Of a stretch of DNA of 8,676 nucleotides, positions 1 through 6,804 are shown piece by piece (within the stretch, counting starts at the first letter, position 1; each line of letters begins with the position of its first letter). This stretch comes from Erysipelotrichaceae bacterium (GTDB lineage Bacteria; Bacillota_I; Bacilli_A; Erysipelotrichales; Erysipelotrichaceae). The notes beneath the pieces are model-generated. The model saw nothing but the letters and a program-made list of their open reading frames with translations. It did no database searches and was not told the DNA's origin. The position numbers and the translations under genes were made by a program. The DNA lies in NCBI GenBank assembly GCA_017511325.1, contig JAFWKS010000244.1, forward strand, positions 1-8,676, in the 5' to 3' direction.

Positions 1-614
1 AGACCATAGCCGCAGTCAGCTTCTTTTATGATACCTTCAAGCTCTGAGAACTTGCAGATCCTGAAAGTTGATCTGACATCAGAGATGTCGCATTCATCGT
101 TTATGGCGATGACGCTCTCTACTTTTCTGTTTCCCAGTGCCTGAGACAGATGAGAGATGTATTCTCTTAAATAGATGCCCGGATTCTCGATCTTGAATTT
201 CTTCTCTTGTCCTTCCTCGACTCTTGTGACATGCCAGTTTCCGCTGTCAGAACCATGAATGGCTCCTTTTGTGTGGAAGTGGGCGATCGACAGGATGCCT
301 TTTGAATGGATGAGAGTCAATATCTGTGTACAAAGCTTGCCTTCCTTGTTGGTGATATTGGCATAGACAAGACGATGATAACCGAGCAGTCTTTTCAGAT
401 ATCCTGACTTGGATGCATCCCTGAAGACGTTTGTCTTATAGAAATAATCAAAGAGGTAATTCTCATAGATATACGGATAGATCGACCTCTTGTATGAACG
501 GTGCCCGAGCGCTGCTCTGATCGAGAACAGCAGGATCGCAAAGAACACGATGACATAGAGCAGAGTGTTCATATTGGAGGATGAGCTGAGTTCTTTCTGT
601 TCAAACAGGATCAT
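1..614 (-). CDS. Membrane-anchored NERD-like (nuclease-related) domain protein, 3' part outside window
   Basis: This is an open frame of 204 codons that leaves the left edge without a stop. It starts at ATG 612-614, which overlaps the uxaA stop (ATGA). That arrangement suggests translational coupling, because no strong ribosome binding site precedes it. Residues about 15-36 (MNTLLYVIVFFAILLFSIRA) form one hydrophobic helix followed by basic residues, so a membrane anchor with a cytoplasmic remainder is likely. Residues about 90-180 resemble a NERD domain: a KGI strand at 105-107, then KGAIHGS at 116-122, NW at 126-127, NP at 144-145 and a late hydrophobic strand VESVIAIND. Family NERD domains usually carry Asp and a Glu-x-Lys triad; here those positions read Leu99, Ala111 and Phe113, so nuclease activity is doubtful. 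The family assignment is from pattern memory and is moderate. The gene sits last in the uxaBA operon without an obvious metabolic role. Confidence 0.6.
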   Translation of the reverse strand, partial: MILFEQKELSSSSNMNTLLYVIVFFAILLFSIRAALGHRSYKRSIYPYIYENYLFDYFYKTNVFRDASKSGYLKRLLGYHRLVYANITNKEGKLCTQILTLIHSKGILSIAHFHTKGAIHGSDSGNWHVTRVEEGQEKKFKIENPGIYLREYISHLSQALGNRKVESVIAINDECDISDVRSTFRICKFSELEGIIKEADCGYG

Positions 615-2086
615 AGGATAACACCACGCTTGAAGATCGCGATCTCTTTGTATTCCTTGGCTTCGTTTCTGGTCTTTTCTTCGCCATTGATGATCGCAAC
701 GACCTTCTTCATGAACTCATCACACGCTTCATCGAGACTGCATTCTTCAAGAACGACGCCCGCATTGAAGTCAAACCAGTTTGTCTTCTTGCTGTAGATA
801 GTCGGGTTGGTCGCAACCTTAACAGTTGGGACAAAGGATCCGTAAGGCGTGCCTCTGCCGGTAGTAAACAGGATGATGTGACATCCGGCTGAACCTAAGG
901 CTGTCGTCGAAGACAGGTCGTTGCCTGGTCCATAAAGCAGGTTAAGACCTGGTTCAATGATGCTTTCACCATAATCGATGACACCGTTGATGATCGAGGT
1001 GCCGCCTTTCTGAATACAGCCGCAGGATTTCTCTTCCAGAGTCGTGATGCCGCCGGCTTTATTGCCCGGGGAAGGATTTTCATAGACGACCTGTTTATTG
1101 TCGATGAAATACTGCTTATAGCGATTGACCATATCGACGATCTCTTCGAAGACCTTCTTGTCTTTAGCTCTGTTCATTAGCAGATGTTCAGCGCCAAACA
1201 TTTCCGGAACTTCAGAGAGGATGACATTGCCGCCATAGGAGATGACGCGATCTGAAAGTCTTCCTAACAGCGGATTTCCGCTTATGCCTGAGAAACCATC
1301 GGAACCGCCGCATTCAAGACCGATCACAAGATCCTTGAACTGTATCGGTTCACGCTTGTCATTTCTCATCGTTTCATATAATTCTTCAAGATAATCAAGA
1401 GCTGTCTTGACTTCGTCATCTACCTCCTGACAGTTGAAATATCTAAGTCTGTTTTTGTCGACATCCTTTAAGCCTTCGATGAACGGCTTGAGCTGGTTGT
1501 TTTCGCAACCCAGTCCTACTACCAGTACGGCGCCGGCATTTGGATGAGAAGCTATCTTCTGAAGGACCTTGATTGTTGCTTCCTGATCATCGCCCATCTG
1601 TGAACAGCCGTACTGATGGGCATAGGTGTAGGCGCCATCGATATCGCTCAGATCATGAGTCTTCTTGAATCTTTCGATGATGTCCTTACAGATGGAAGAG
1701 ATGCAGCCGACCGTTGGGACCAGCCACAGTTCATTTCTGATGCCGACTTTGCCATTAAGCCTTTTATAGCCATAGAGCTGATAAGGGTTTTCTTCTTTCT
1801 TATCACTATAGCCGACTGGCTCATAAGTATATTCGAGTTCGCCGGAGAGTTTGGTATGCATATTGTGGGAATGGATGTGCTCGCCTTTTTTGATGTCTTT
1901 AGAGGCAACACCGATCACCTGGGCATACTTGATGATATCTTCGCCTTCCCTGATATCCTTGAGGGCAACTTTATGACCCATCGGGATCTCCGTCAGGGTC
2001 GTAAGGCCGTTTATTTCAACGCCCTGGTCGATCTTATCTACTGCGACTGCGACATTATCTATTTCGTTGATCTTAATGAGTTTCAT
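611..2086 (-). CDS. uxaA: Altronate dehydratase
   Basis: UxaA dehydrates D-altronate to 2-keto-3-deoxy-D-gluconate in the cytoplasm, in the galacturonate branch of hexuronate catabolism. The 491-residue protein has the full two-part architecture: an N-terminal SAF domain (about 1-75, with His39 and the GEHIHSHN stretch at 68-75) and the large D-galactarate/altronate dehydratase domain. Conserved signatures visible are GYKRLNGKVGIRN (106-118), HQYGCSQMGDD (157-167), GLGCEN (191-196), GLECGGSDGFSGISGNP (256-272), KSCGCIQKGG (353-362) and FTTGRGTPYG (407-416). Length is normal for the fused form. The start ATG 2084-2086 shares one base with the uxaB stop (TGATG), and GAGG in the end of uxaB can serve as the ribosome binding site. 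Galactarate dehydratase (GarD) is the main alternative. The adjoining tagaturonate reductase favours altronate. Confidence 0.93.
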   Translation of the reverse strand: MKLIKINEIDNVAVAVDKIDQGVEINGLTTLTEIPMGHKVALKDIREGEDIIKYAQVIGVASKDIKKGEHIHSHNMHTKLSGELEYTYEPVGYSDKKEENPYQLYGYKRLNGKVGIRNELWLVPTVGCISSICKDIIERFKKTHDLSDIDGAYTYAHQYGCSQMGDDQEATIKVLQKIASHPNAGAVLVVGLGCENNQLKPFIEGLKDVDKNRLRYFNCQEVDDEVKTALDYLEELYETMRNDKREPIQFKDLVIGLECGGSDGFSGISGNPLLGRLSDRVISYGGNVILSEVPEMFGAEHLLMNRAKDKKVFEEIVDMVNRYKQYFIDNKQVVYENPSPGNKAGGITTLEEKSCGCIQKGGTSIINGVIDYGESIIEPGLNLLYGPGNDLSSTTALGSAGCHIILFTTGRGTPYGSFVPTVKVATNPTIYSKKTNWFDFNAGVVLEECSLDEACDEFMKKVVAIINGEEKTRNEAKEYKEIAIFKRGVIL

Positions 2087-3513
2087 CAGAAGACCTCATC
2101 GAGTGTAGCTTCAACACCTTTCTGCTTGATCGATGCCAGGCACTCTGTTACGAACTTCTTAGCGCCTTCCATCTTGTCGAAATCATATTCCCAGTGTTTG
2201 AGCGACATGACCTTGTCGACGATTTCTTCAGCTGAAGCATCAGAGAGATATTCCCACATCTCCAGGAATTCCGGATCGTCTTTGATCAGTAAAGAACCGT
2301 CCTCATTTCTGAAAGAATACATGTTGAACCAGCAGGCCAGTGAGAATAAAGCGTGCTTTGGCAGCTTGCCGGTCTTTTCATAAGTACCGATCGCTGAAGG
2401 CAGGACTCTGGTCTTGTATTTGGTCATGGAGTTAAGAGCGATCGTCAGCAGTTCATGTTTGATCGTTGGATTGAGGAATCTGTTGAAGACTGAATTGGTG
2501 AAATTGTTCAGTTCATCCTGAGAAAGATCGATCGTGCCCCAGACTTCATCATGCATGAAATCAAGCAGGAACTTGTTGCACTTAGGATCGTTCATCATTT
2601 CAGAGACAAGGCGCTTGCCCATCTGATAAGCTACCGGTACAAGGCAGGTATGAGCGCCATTGAGGATCTTGACCTTTCTTTCCTTATAAGGCTTAACATT
2701 ATCGGTGATGATGATGTTGAGCTTGGTCTTATTGACCGGGAAGACATCGGTCAGACAAGGATCACCTTCGATGACCCACAGATGGAAGTATTCACCTTTG
2801 ACGATGTTGTTGTCGATATAGCCGAGTTCCTTGGTCAATTGTTCGATCTGATCTTTCGGATAACCCGGAACGATCCTGTCGACCAGGGTGTTGTAGAACT
2901 TGTTGGCGTTGTTGAGCCAGTCGATGAATTCGGGTTCGTACTGTTTGTCTTTAGCCAGCTGGTTGAGCACTTCTTTAAGCTTTGTGCCGTTATAGTCGAT
3001 CAGTTCACAAGCCAGGATATAGAGGCCTGCATCCTTTGATCCCTTGAAGAAATCATATCTTCTCTTTAATAAAGCCAGAAGCTTGCCAGGGAAGGAAGTA
3101 GGGCACTGTTCATAATCGGTATCCTTTGGATCGTAGACGATACCGGCTTCAGTCGTGTTGGAGATGACGAGCTTGATATCAGGGCTTTCAGCCAGTGCAA
3201 GATACTTGTCATATTCAGGATATGGGTTGATGCATTCGTTGATGACATCGATGACCTGAAGGCTTCTTTTCAATTCGCCGTCTTCGATACCTTCAAGCAG
3301 CAGATTGTAAAGCCCATCCTGTTTTTCCAGTTCTTTGACTCTTCCGGTAGCTAATGGCTGTATTACAGCGACACCACCGTTGAAGTCAGTTTCATCATTG
3401 ATGGTCTGAATGAACCAGTCGATAAAAGCTCTTAAGAAATTGCCTTCACCGAACTGAATGATCTTGGTTGGTCTTTGTTTCTTAGTTACGATTTTTGAAT
3501 TTAGATTTTCCAT
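2086..3513 (-). CDS. uxaB: Tagaturonate reductase (altronate oxidoreductase)
   Basis: UxaB is an NADH-linked long-chain polyol dehydrogenase that interconverts D-tagaturonate and D-altronate, directly before UxaA. Using ATG 3511-3513 the protein has 475 residues. An in-frame ATG at 3553-3555 would add 14 residues (MFSIIKVIKKRKDN), but it lies upstream of the AGAGGAAAG ribosome binding site (3519-3527) and overlaps the likely promoter, so it is rejected. The nucleotide-binding strand is IIQFGEGNFLRAF (18-30), the NTTEAG motif lies at 119-124, and the mannitol-dehydrogenase-superfamily catalytic pattern K-x4-N-x2-H is present as Lys280, Asn285 and His288. This is the first gene of the uxaB-uxaA-NERD-like operon; its stop overlaps the uxaA start by one base. 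Fructuronate reductase/mannitol dehydrogenase relatives share the fold, but the sequence style and uxaA linkage favour UxaB. Confidence 0.92.
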   Translation of the reverse strand: MENLNSKIVTKKQRPTKIIQFGEGNFLRAFIDWFIQTINDETDFNGGVAVIQPLATGRVKELEKQDGLYNLLLEGIEDGELKRSLQVIDVINECINPYPEYDKYLALAESPDIKLVISNTTEAGIVYDPKDTDYEQCPTSFPGKLLALLKRRYDFFKGSKDAGLYILACELIDYNGTKLKEVLNQLAKDKQYEPEFIDWLNNANKFYNTLVDRIVPGYPKDQIEQLTKELGYIDNNIVKGEYFHLWVIEGDPCLTDVFPVNKTKLNIIITDNVKPYKERKVKILNGAHTCLVPVAYQMGKRLVSEMMNDPKCNKFLLDFMHDEVWGTIDLSQDELNNFTNSVFNRFLNPTIKHELLTIALNSMTKYKTRVLPSAIGTYEKTGKLPKHALFSLACWFNMYSFRNEDGSLLIKDDPEFLEMWEYLSDASAEEIVDKVMSLKHWEYDFDKMEGAKKFVTECLASIKQKGVEATLDEVF

Positions 3514-3518
3514 ATTAT

Positions 3519-3547
3519 CTTTCCTCTTTTTTATTACCTTAATTATA
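3519..3547 (-). promoter_or_regulatory. uxaB: Candidate -10 box and ribosome binding site of uxaB
   Basis: Read on the minus strand, a perfect TATAAT lies at 3542-3547, about 30 bases upstream of the uxaB start, followed by the ribosome binding site AGAGGAAAG at 3519-3527. No convincing -35 box is seen 16-18 bases further upstream, so the promoter may need an activator or the true promoter may differ. The TGATAA repeat found at the PTS and deoR promoters is absent between the terminator and this site, which suggests different control. Confidence 0.4.
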
Positions 3548-3597
3548 CTAAACAAATGCTGATTTTAATCTTAATGAAGTCATATAATTCATACAAT

Positions 3598-3631
3598 TTA
3601 AAAAGCCGTTTTTTGAATAACGGCTTTTTAA
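3598..3631 (-). terminator. Rho-independent terminator of the transaldolase-ADH operon
   Basis: Thirteen-base arms TTAAAAAGCCGTT (3598-3610) and AACGGCTTTTTAA (3619-3631) pair perfectly around an 8-base loop. On the minus strand the hairpin begins about 10 bases after the ADH stop codon and ends in a run of five U. It separates the upstream operon from the uxaB promoter. The stem is symmetric (A-run on one side, T-run on the other), so it could also stop transcription in the other direction. Confidence 0.9.
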
Positions 3632-3641
3632 GAAAGGAGGA

Positions 3642-4793
3642 TTAACGATAGATCTTTTTGTATAACTCGACCATATCTTCAACTTTGATTTCTTTGATGG
3701 TGTTGGATGGTGAGCCTGAGGCAAAGGCATCGTGAGCCATCTTGTCGATATTGGCGAAGTACTCGTCTTTATCGATGCCATACTCGGACATCGTTGGAAC
3801 GTTGAGGTTTCTCAGAAGTTTGCTCAAGGCTTTAAGGAATATCTTTGCAGCCTTGACATCGTCTGCATCATCAGTGAGCGAAAGATATCTGGCGATATCC
3901 GCAAAACGATCATAAGCTCCATCGACGACATAGTTCATGCATTCTTCAAGAAGCATCGCATTGCTTAAGCCATGCGGAACATGGAAGAGTGCTCCCATTG
4001 GTCTGGACATGCCGTGAACGATCGTTACTGAGGAATTATTGAAGGAGATGCCGGCTTCCAGGGCTGCCAGCGACATCTGGACTCTGGCTTCAGTATCATT
4101 TCCGTCATCGTAACATTTCTGCAGATTGTTGAAGATACGCTTGATGGCGCTTAACGCAAAGGTATCTGATAGAGGCTGTGATTTGCGGGAAGTATATGAT
4201 TCGACCGCATGGCACAATGCATCGATACCGGTGTGCGAAGTTACTGATTTAGGTGCTGATCTGGAGAAGGCCGGATCGATGATCGCAAGATCAGGGATCA
4301 GGCATGGTCCTGTCAGAAGCATCTTGACTTTTGTAGCAGTATCGTTGATGATCGTGAATTTGGTCGCTTCAGAACCGGTTCCTGCTGTTGTCGGGATGGC
4401 GACGAGAGCTGGACGATCGATGTCGATGATCTTGCCCATATATGAAGATAAAGGGGCATCGTTGTTAAGCAGGATCGAGATAGCTTTAGCTGTATCGATC
4501 GGTGAACCGCCGCCTAAGGCGATCAGGAAATCACAGTTGTTTTCTCTGTAGGTATCTTTACCCTGAATGACGACTGTATCGTTAGGTTCAAAGTTTACTT
4601 CAGAGAAGATATAGTAATCGATGTTTACTTCTTTAAGGATCTTTTCCAGCAGGAGGACGTTGCCAAGCTTGACCATCATCGCGTCAGTGACGATGAAGGC
4701 CTTCTTGCCAAGTTTTGAAAGTTCGCTCTTGGCGCTGTTAAGGGCGTCACTTCCTGAAACGATCATCTTTGGGGTTAGGAATGTGTTGGCCAT
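3642..4793 (-). CDS. Iron-containing (group III) alcohol dehydrogenase
   Basis: This is a cytoplasmic NAD(P)H-dependent oxidoreductase of the Fe-ADH family, probably reducing an aldehyde or ketone made by the neighbouring transaldolase-like enzyme. The 383 residues match the usual family length. Visible motifs are the cofactor-binding GGGSPID (94-100), PTTAGTGSEAT (134-144), and metal ligands Asp191 and His195 in GIDALCHAVESY, His260 in VHGMSRPMGA and His274 in HVPHG. The position two turns from His260 that is His in FucO-type enzymes (HGMAHPLG) is Arg264 here, a variant I associate with a distinct subfamily of unknown substrate. The start ATG 4791-4793 follows the transaldolase stop after a single base, with GGTGAT inside that gene as a weak ribosome binding site, so translation is probably coupled. 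A terminator follows at 3598-3631. Substrate is not assignable; 1,3-propanediol or lactaldehyde reductase annotations would be guesses. Confidence 0.9.
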   Translation of the reverse strand: MANTFLTPKMIVSGSDALNSAKSELSKLGKKAFIVTDAMMVKLGNVLLLEKILKEVNIDYYIFSEVNFEPNDTVVIQGKDTYRENNCDFLIALGGGSPIDTAKAISILLNNDAPLSSYMGKIIDIDRPALVAIPTTAGTGSEATKFTIINDTATKVKMLLTGPCLIPDLAIIDPAFSRSAPKSVTSHTGIDALCHAVESYTSRKSQPLSDTFALSAIKRIFNNLQKCYDDGNDTEARVQMSLAALEAGISFNNSSVTIVHGMSRPMGALFHVPHGLSNAMLLEECMNYVVDGAYDRFADIARYLSLTDDADDVKAAKIFLKALSKLLRNLNVPTMSEYGIDKDEYFANIDKMAHDAFASGSPSNTIKEIKVEDMVELYKKIYR

Positions 4794-4794
4794 C

Positions 4795-5847
4795 TTAGAT
4801 CACCATATAGCCTCTGACCAGCTGCAGCAGAGAATCATATCCGCCCAGGAACTGGTTCATCGTTGCCAGGAAAGCACCATAGTGCTGGAACTGTTCGATC
4901 GGGAAGTTCTCATCATAGGCTTTGACGAATTCTTCATGACTAAGAAGTTCATCGAGGATCTTCTGGTCAACAGGAGTGTCCATATTGTTTTTGACTTCAA
5001 CAGTGGAAGTGTTGTATTTCTTCTGCCACTTATAAGGGATAGTGAGGATCAGATCACCACCGATGAAATCTTCAAAGTGATGTCTGTTTCTGAAGGCAGC
5101 TACCAGCAGTTTCGTTCTGTAGCCTCTTTCCTTGTAGATCCTGTAGGCTTTCTTGAATACTGCTACGCCGGCCTGTTCATAGGCTTCTGAAGAAATAAGG
5201 GTATCAGTCTTGCCATAGTGGGCTTTGAGATAGTCATCTACTCTGCCGACCATGATCGTGCATACCGGATGCATCCTGGAAGTATCGATGCCTTCCGCTT
5301 CTCTTCTCTTTAAGCCTCTTTCAACTGCTTCAGCGACCTGCAGGGCCTGGGCAACAGTGAAGGAAACGGTCGCGTTGATGGATACGCCTTTATATGTGAG
5401 TTCTTCCATGGCTTCGATGCCTGCCTTGGAAGCCGGAAGCTTGACCTGAGAGTTTTCAACTGTCGATGCCAGATCAAGAGCCTGTTTTACCATTAGATCC
5501 TTGTTCTGATAGTATTTTGCGTTAGTCTGGAAAGAGATCCTTCCTCTTTGACCGTTGGTCTTGTTGAACTGATCGAGCATAAGGCCTGCAGCTTTGGCGC
5601 CCATAGCCTTGATAAGTGACCAGGCGAGATCATCTTCGGTATAAGAAGGATTGTCCTTTACGATCTGTCTGATCGTTTCTTCCCATTCAGGAAGTTCACC
5701 TTTAAGGACGTTGAAGACGATGACAGGATTAGTCGTTGCGCCTGATCCGCCGTTTTCCAGGGCATAGGAGAGTTCCTTGCACGAGCAGGAGTCGTTCCAC
5801 AGTTCGGTCTGCGGGAATTTCTGAGTCATTTCGAGTAGTTTGTTCAT
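4795..5847 (-). CDS. Transaldolase-family protein, divergent subgroup
   Basis: This is a class I (Schiff-base) aldolase/transferase of the transaldolase fold, 350 residues. Family landmarks are present: Asp19 (LWNDS), GATTNP with Asn40 (36-41), the Schiff-base Lys136 in VKLPAS, Thr160 in INATVS, Arg202 in MVGR and Arg253 in AAFRN as phosphate-binding candidates. Compared from memory with E. coli TalB and FsaA, Gln107 (GRISFQ) stands where TalB has Glu96 and FsaA has Gln59. Met199 stands at the TalB Phe178/FsaA Tyr131 position. This mixture makes classical pentose-phosphate transaldolase activity uncertain; aldolytic cleavage or a specialised substrate is possible. A strong AAGGAGG at 5855-5861 fixes the start. 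It is the first gene of a two-gene operon with the Fe-ADH, divergent from deoR. The candidate operator 5871-5890 covers its likely -10 (TATTAT on the minus strand, 5875-5880), so repression by the DeoR protein is inferred. Confidence 0.85.
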   Translation of the reverse strand: MNKLLEMTQKFPQTELWNDSCSCKELSYALENGGSGATTNPVIVFNVLKGELPEWEETIRQIVKDNPSYTEDDLAWSLIKAMGAKAAGLMLDQFNKTNGQRGRISFQTNAKYYQNKDLMVKQALDLASTVENSQVKLPASKAGIEAMEELTYKGVSINATVSFTVAQALQVAEAVERGLKRREAEGIDTSRMHPVCTIMVGRVDDYLKAHYGKTDTLISSEAYEQAGVAVFKKAYRIYKERGYRTKLLVAAFRNRHHFEDFIGGDLILTIPYKWQKKYNTSTVEVKNNMDTPVDQKILDELLSHEEFVKAYDENFPIEQFQHYGAFLATMNQFLGGYDSLLQLVRGYMVI

Positions 5848-5854
5848 ATTTTAT

Positions 5855-5861
5855 CCTCCTT
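5855..5861 (-). promoter_or_regulatory. Ribosome binding site of the transaldolase gene
   Basis: AAGGAGG on the minus strand lies 7 bases before ATG 5845-5847. It is the strongest ribosome binding site in the window and settles the start codon. Confidence 0.85.
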
Positions 5862-5870
5862 GATGAACAA

Positions 5871-5890
5871 TTTGATAATATTCTGATAAG
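5871..5890. promoter_or_regulatory. Candidate DeoR-family operator, divergent promoter copy
   Basis: Two TGATAA half-sites at 5873-5878 and 5884-5889 are direct repeats 11 bp apart, about one helical turn. The 20-bp block matches the block at 6743-6762 at 17 positions. It contains the -35 box of the deoR promoter and a possible -10 box of the transaldolase operon, so a bound repressor could block both directions. Assignment to the adjacent DeoR protein is inference from position and sharing. Confidence 0.55.
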
Positions 5891-5900
5891 TTTCTATAAT
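5872..5900 (+). promoter_or_regulatory. deoR-family gene promoter
   Basis: TTGATA (5872-5877) and a perfect TATAAT (5895-5900) are separated by exactly 17 bases, a strong sigma-A-type promoter. Transcription would start near 5907, leaving a leader of about 19 bases with only a weak ribosome binding site (AGGTAG, 5915-5920). The -35 box lies inside the candidate operator, consistent with autoregulation. Confidence 0.7.
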
Positions 5901-5925
5901 TGAATTAGAAACACAGGTAGCATAT

Positions 5926-6681
5926 ATGAAATACAATAGGCAGAAAGAAATGTTGTCCTATATAGAGGATCACAAATCAGTCAGAAATGAAGAACTATTA
6001 GATAAGTTCAACATTTCGATCCAGACCTTAAGAAGAGATATCACCAAGCTGGAAGAGCTCGGATATATCGATAAGGTCTACGGCGGGGTAATCTACAACG
6101 ACAAGCAGGAAGCGATGTCTAAAGTCGACTCGCTTGCCAAGCGGGATTCATCGTTCTCTCAAGAGAAGGAACATATCGGCAAGATCGCTGCTTCTTTAGT
6201 GGAAAACGGCGATGTCATCTTCATCGACTCGGGGACTACAGCTTATCGCATGCTGCATTACCTGAAGGAATCAAAGAACGTAACGGTCATAACCCACTGT
6301 CTTGATGTCTTGAATCTGTTAAGGGAAATGCCTAATATCACAGGCATCTGCGTCGGCGGCGTGCTTCAGCACGATTCCGGCACCTTTGCGCTTGATTCGA
6401 CATTCTATCCTTATAACTATAATAAGGCGTTCATTTCAGCGGTCGGCATCTCGATAAACAGATCGTTGACCAACACCAATCTCTATGAAGGAGCCATGAA
6501 GGCCCAGGTCATCAACCAGGCCAACTGCGTCTATGTCCTTGTAGACCATTCAAAGTTTGATGTTGTTGCCTATAACCATTTTGCGGATTTCACTTCCATA
6601 AAGGGGGTCATCACTGACAAGCGTCCGAATGATAACTTTATGAGATTCTTTGAAAACCGCCATATAAAGGTGTTATATTAA
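5926..6681 (+). CDS. DeoR-family transcriptional repressor of sugar catabolism
   Basis: This is a 251-residue DNA-binding regulator with the standard DeoR layout. The N-terminal winged helix-turn-helix covers about 1-57; its recognition helix lies in ISIQTLRRDITKLEE (30-44) and is followed by the wing sequence GYIDKVYGGV. The C-terminal sugar-phosphate-sensing domain starts near 78, with IGKIAASLVENGDVIFIDSG (84-103, DSGTTA effector loop), CVGGVL (142-147) and LVDHSKF near the end. Family members usually repress sugar operons and are released by a phosphorylated sugar intermediate. The gene lies between a divergent transaldolase-ADH operon and a downstream fructose-type PTS, the expected position for their regulator. 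The start ATG 5926-5928 is the first residue of the family's usual N-terminus. The ribosome binding site is weak, fitting low expression. Effector unknown; a phosphorylated product of the adjacent PTS is likely. Confidence 0.93.
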   Translation: MKYNRQKEMLSYIEDHKSVRNEELLDKFNISIQTLRRDITKLEELGYIDKVYGGVIYNDKQEAMSKVDSLAKRDSSFSQEKEHIGKIAASLVENGDVIFIDSGTTAYRMLHYLKESKNVTVITHCLDVLNLLREMPNITGICVGGVLQHDSGTFALDSTFYPYNYNKAFISAVGISINRSLTNTNLYEGAMKAQVINQANCVYVLVDHSKFDVVAYNHFADFTSIKGVITDKRPNDNFMRFFENRHIKVLY

Positions 6682-6717
6682 GCCCTTACATCTTAATATT
6701 ATTAAAGAAAATATGGC

Positions 6718-6804
6718 TTGTCAATGATAATATGATGATTATTTTGATAAAATTGTGATAATTTTGGAAAAAAGGTATATGATATAAGAAAAGGAGAATG
6801 AAAT
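6718..6804 (+). promoter_or_regulatory. Promoter and leader region of the PTS operon
   Basis: The AT-rich gap after the deoR stop holds several promoter-like boxes. One candidate is TTGTGA (6753-6758) with TATATG (6776-6781) at 17 bases, or TATGAT (6778-6783) at 19 bases. Another is TTGTCA (6718-6723) with TATTTT (6740-6745). Neither is decisive. The first would place the operator half-site 6756-6761 over the -35 box. A clear ribosome binding site AAAAGGAG (6789-6796) lies 8 bases before the EIIA ATG; the out-of-frame ATG at 6798-6800 is too close to it and ends after six codons. Confidence 0.45.
6743..6762. promoter_or_regulatory. Candidate DeoR-family operator, PTS copy
   Basis: TGATAA occurs at 6745-6750 and 6756-6761, again 11 bp apart, inside a block that matches 5871-5890 at 17 of 20 positions (shared form TTTGATAANATTNTGATAA). 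A third TGATAA lies at 6725-6730, 20 bp upstream of the first. The location 43-62 bases before the EIIA start suits repression of the PTS operon. Confidence 0.55.

Noticed and set aside
1616..2383. 255-codon open frame on the plus strand, antisense across the uxaA/uxaB junction
   Set aside because: No ribosome binding site before its ATG, low-complexity hydrophobic/acidic composition typical of a reverse-frame shadow, and full overlap with two well-conserved genes.
3514..3555. Upstream in-frame ATG extending UxaB by 14 residues
   Set aside because: It lies upstream of a good ribosome binding site for ATG 3511-3513 and overlaps the -10 box; the extra residues do not belong to the family N-terminus.
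3575..3593. ATGAA/TTCAT inverted repeat upstream of uxaB as an operator
   Set aside because: Five-base arms with a nine-base spacer are expected by chance in such AT-rich sequence and no second copy was seen.
3632..3641. Ribosome-binding-site-like GAAAGGAGG on the plus strand beside the terminator
   Set aside because: No start codon lies at a suitable distance and no plus-strand gene follows; probably chance sequence after the ADH stop.
4621..5190. 189-codon open frame on the plus strand opposite the ADH/transaldolase junction
   Set aside because: It spans two conserved genes in antisense, has no ribosome binding site and no recognisable domain; it is explained by the codon structure of the real genes.
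6691..6707. Possible terminator after the deoR-family gene
   Set aside because: The inverted repeat is short, entirely A/T except its end pair, contains a bulge and is not followed by a T run.
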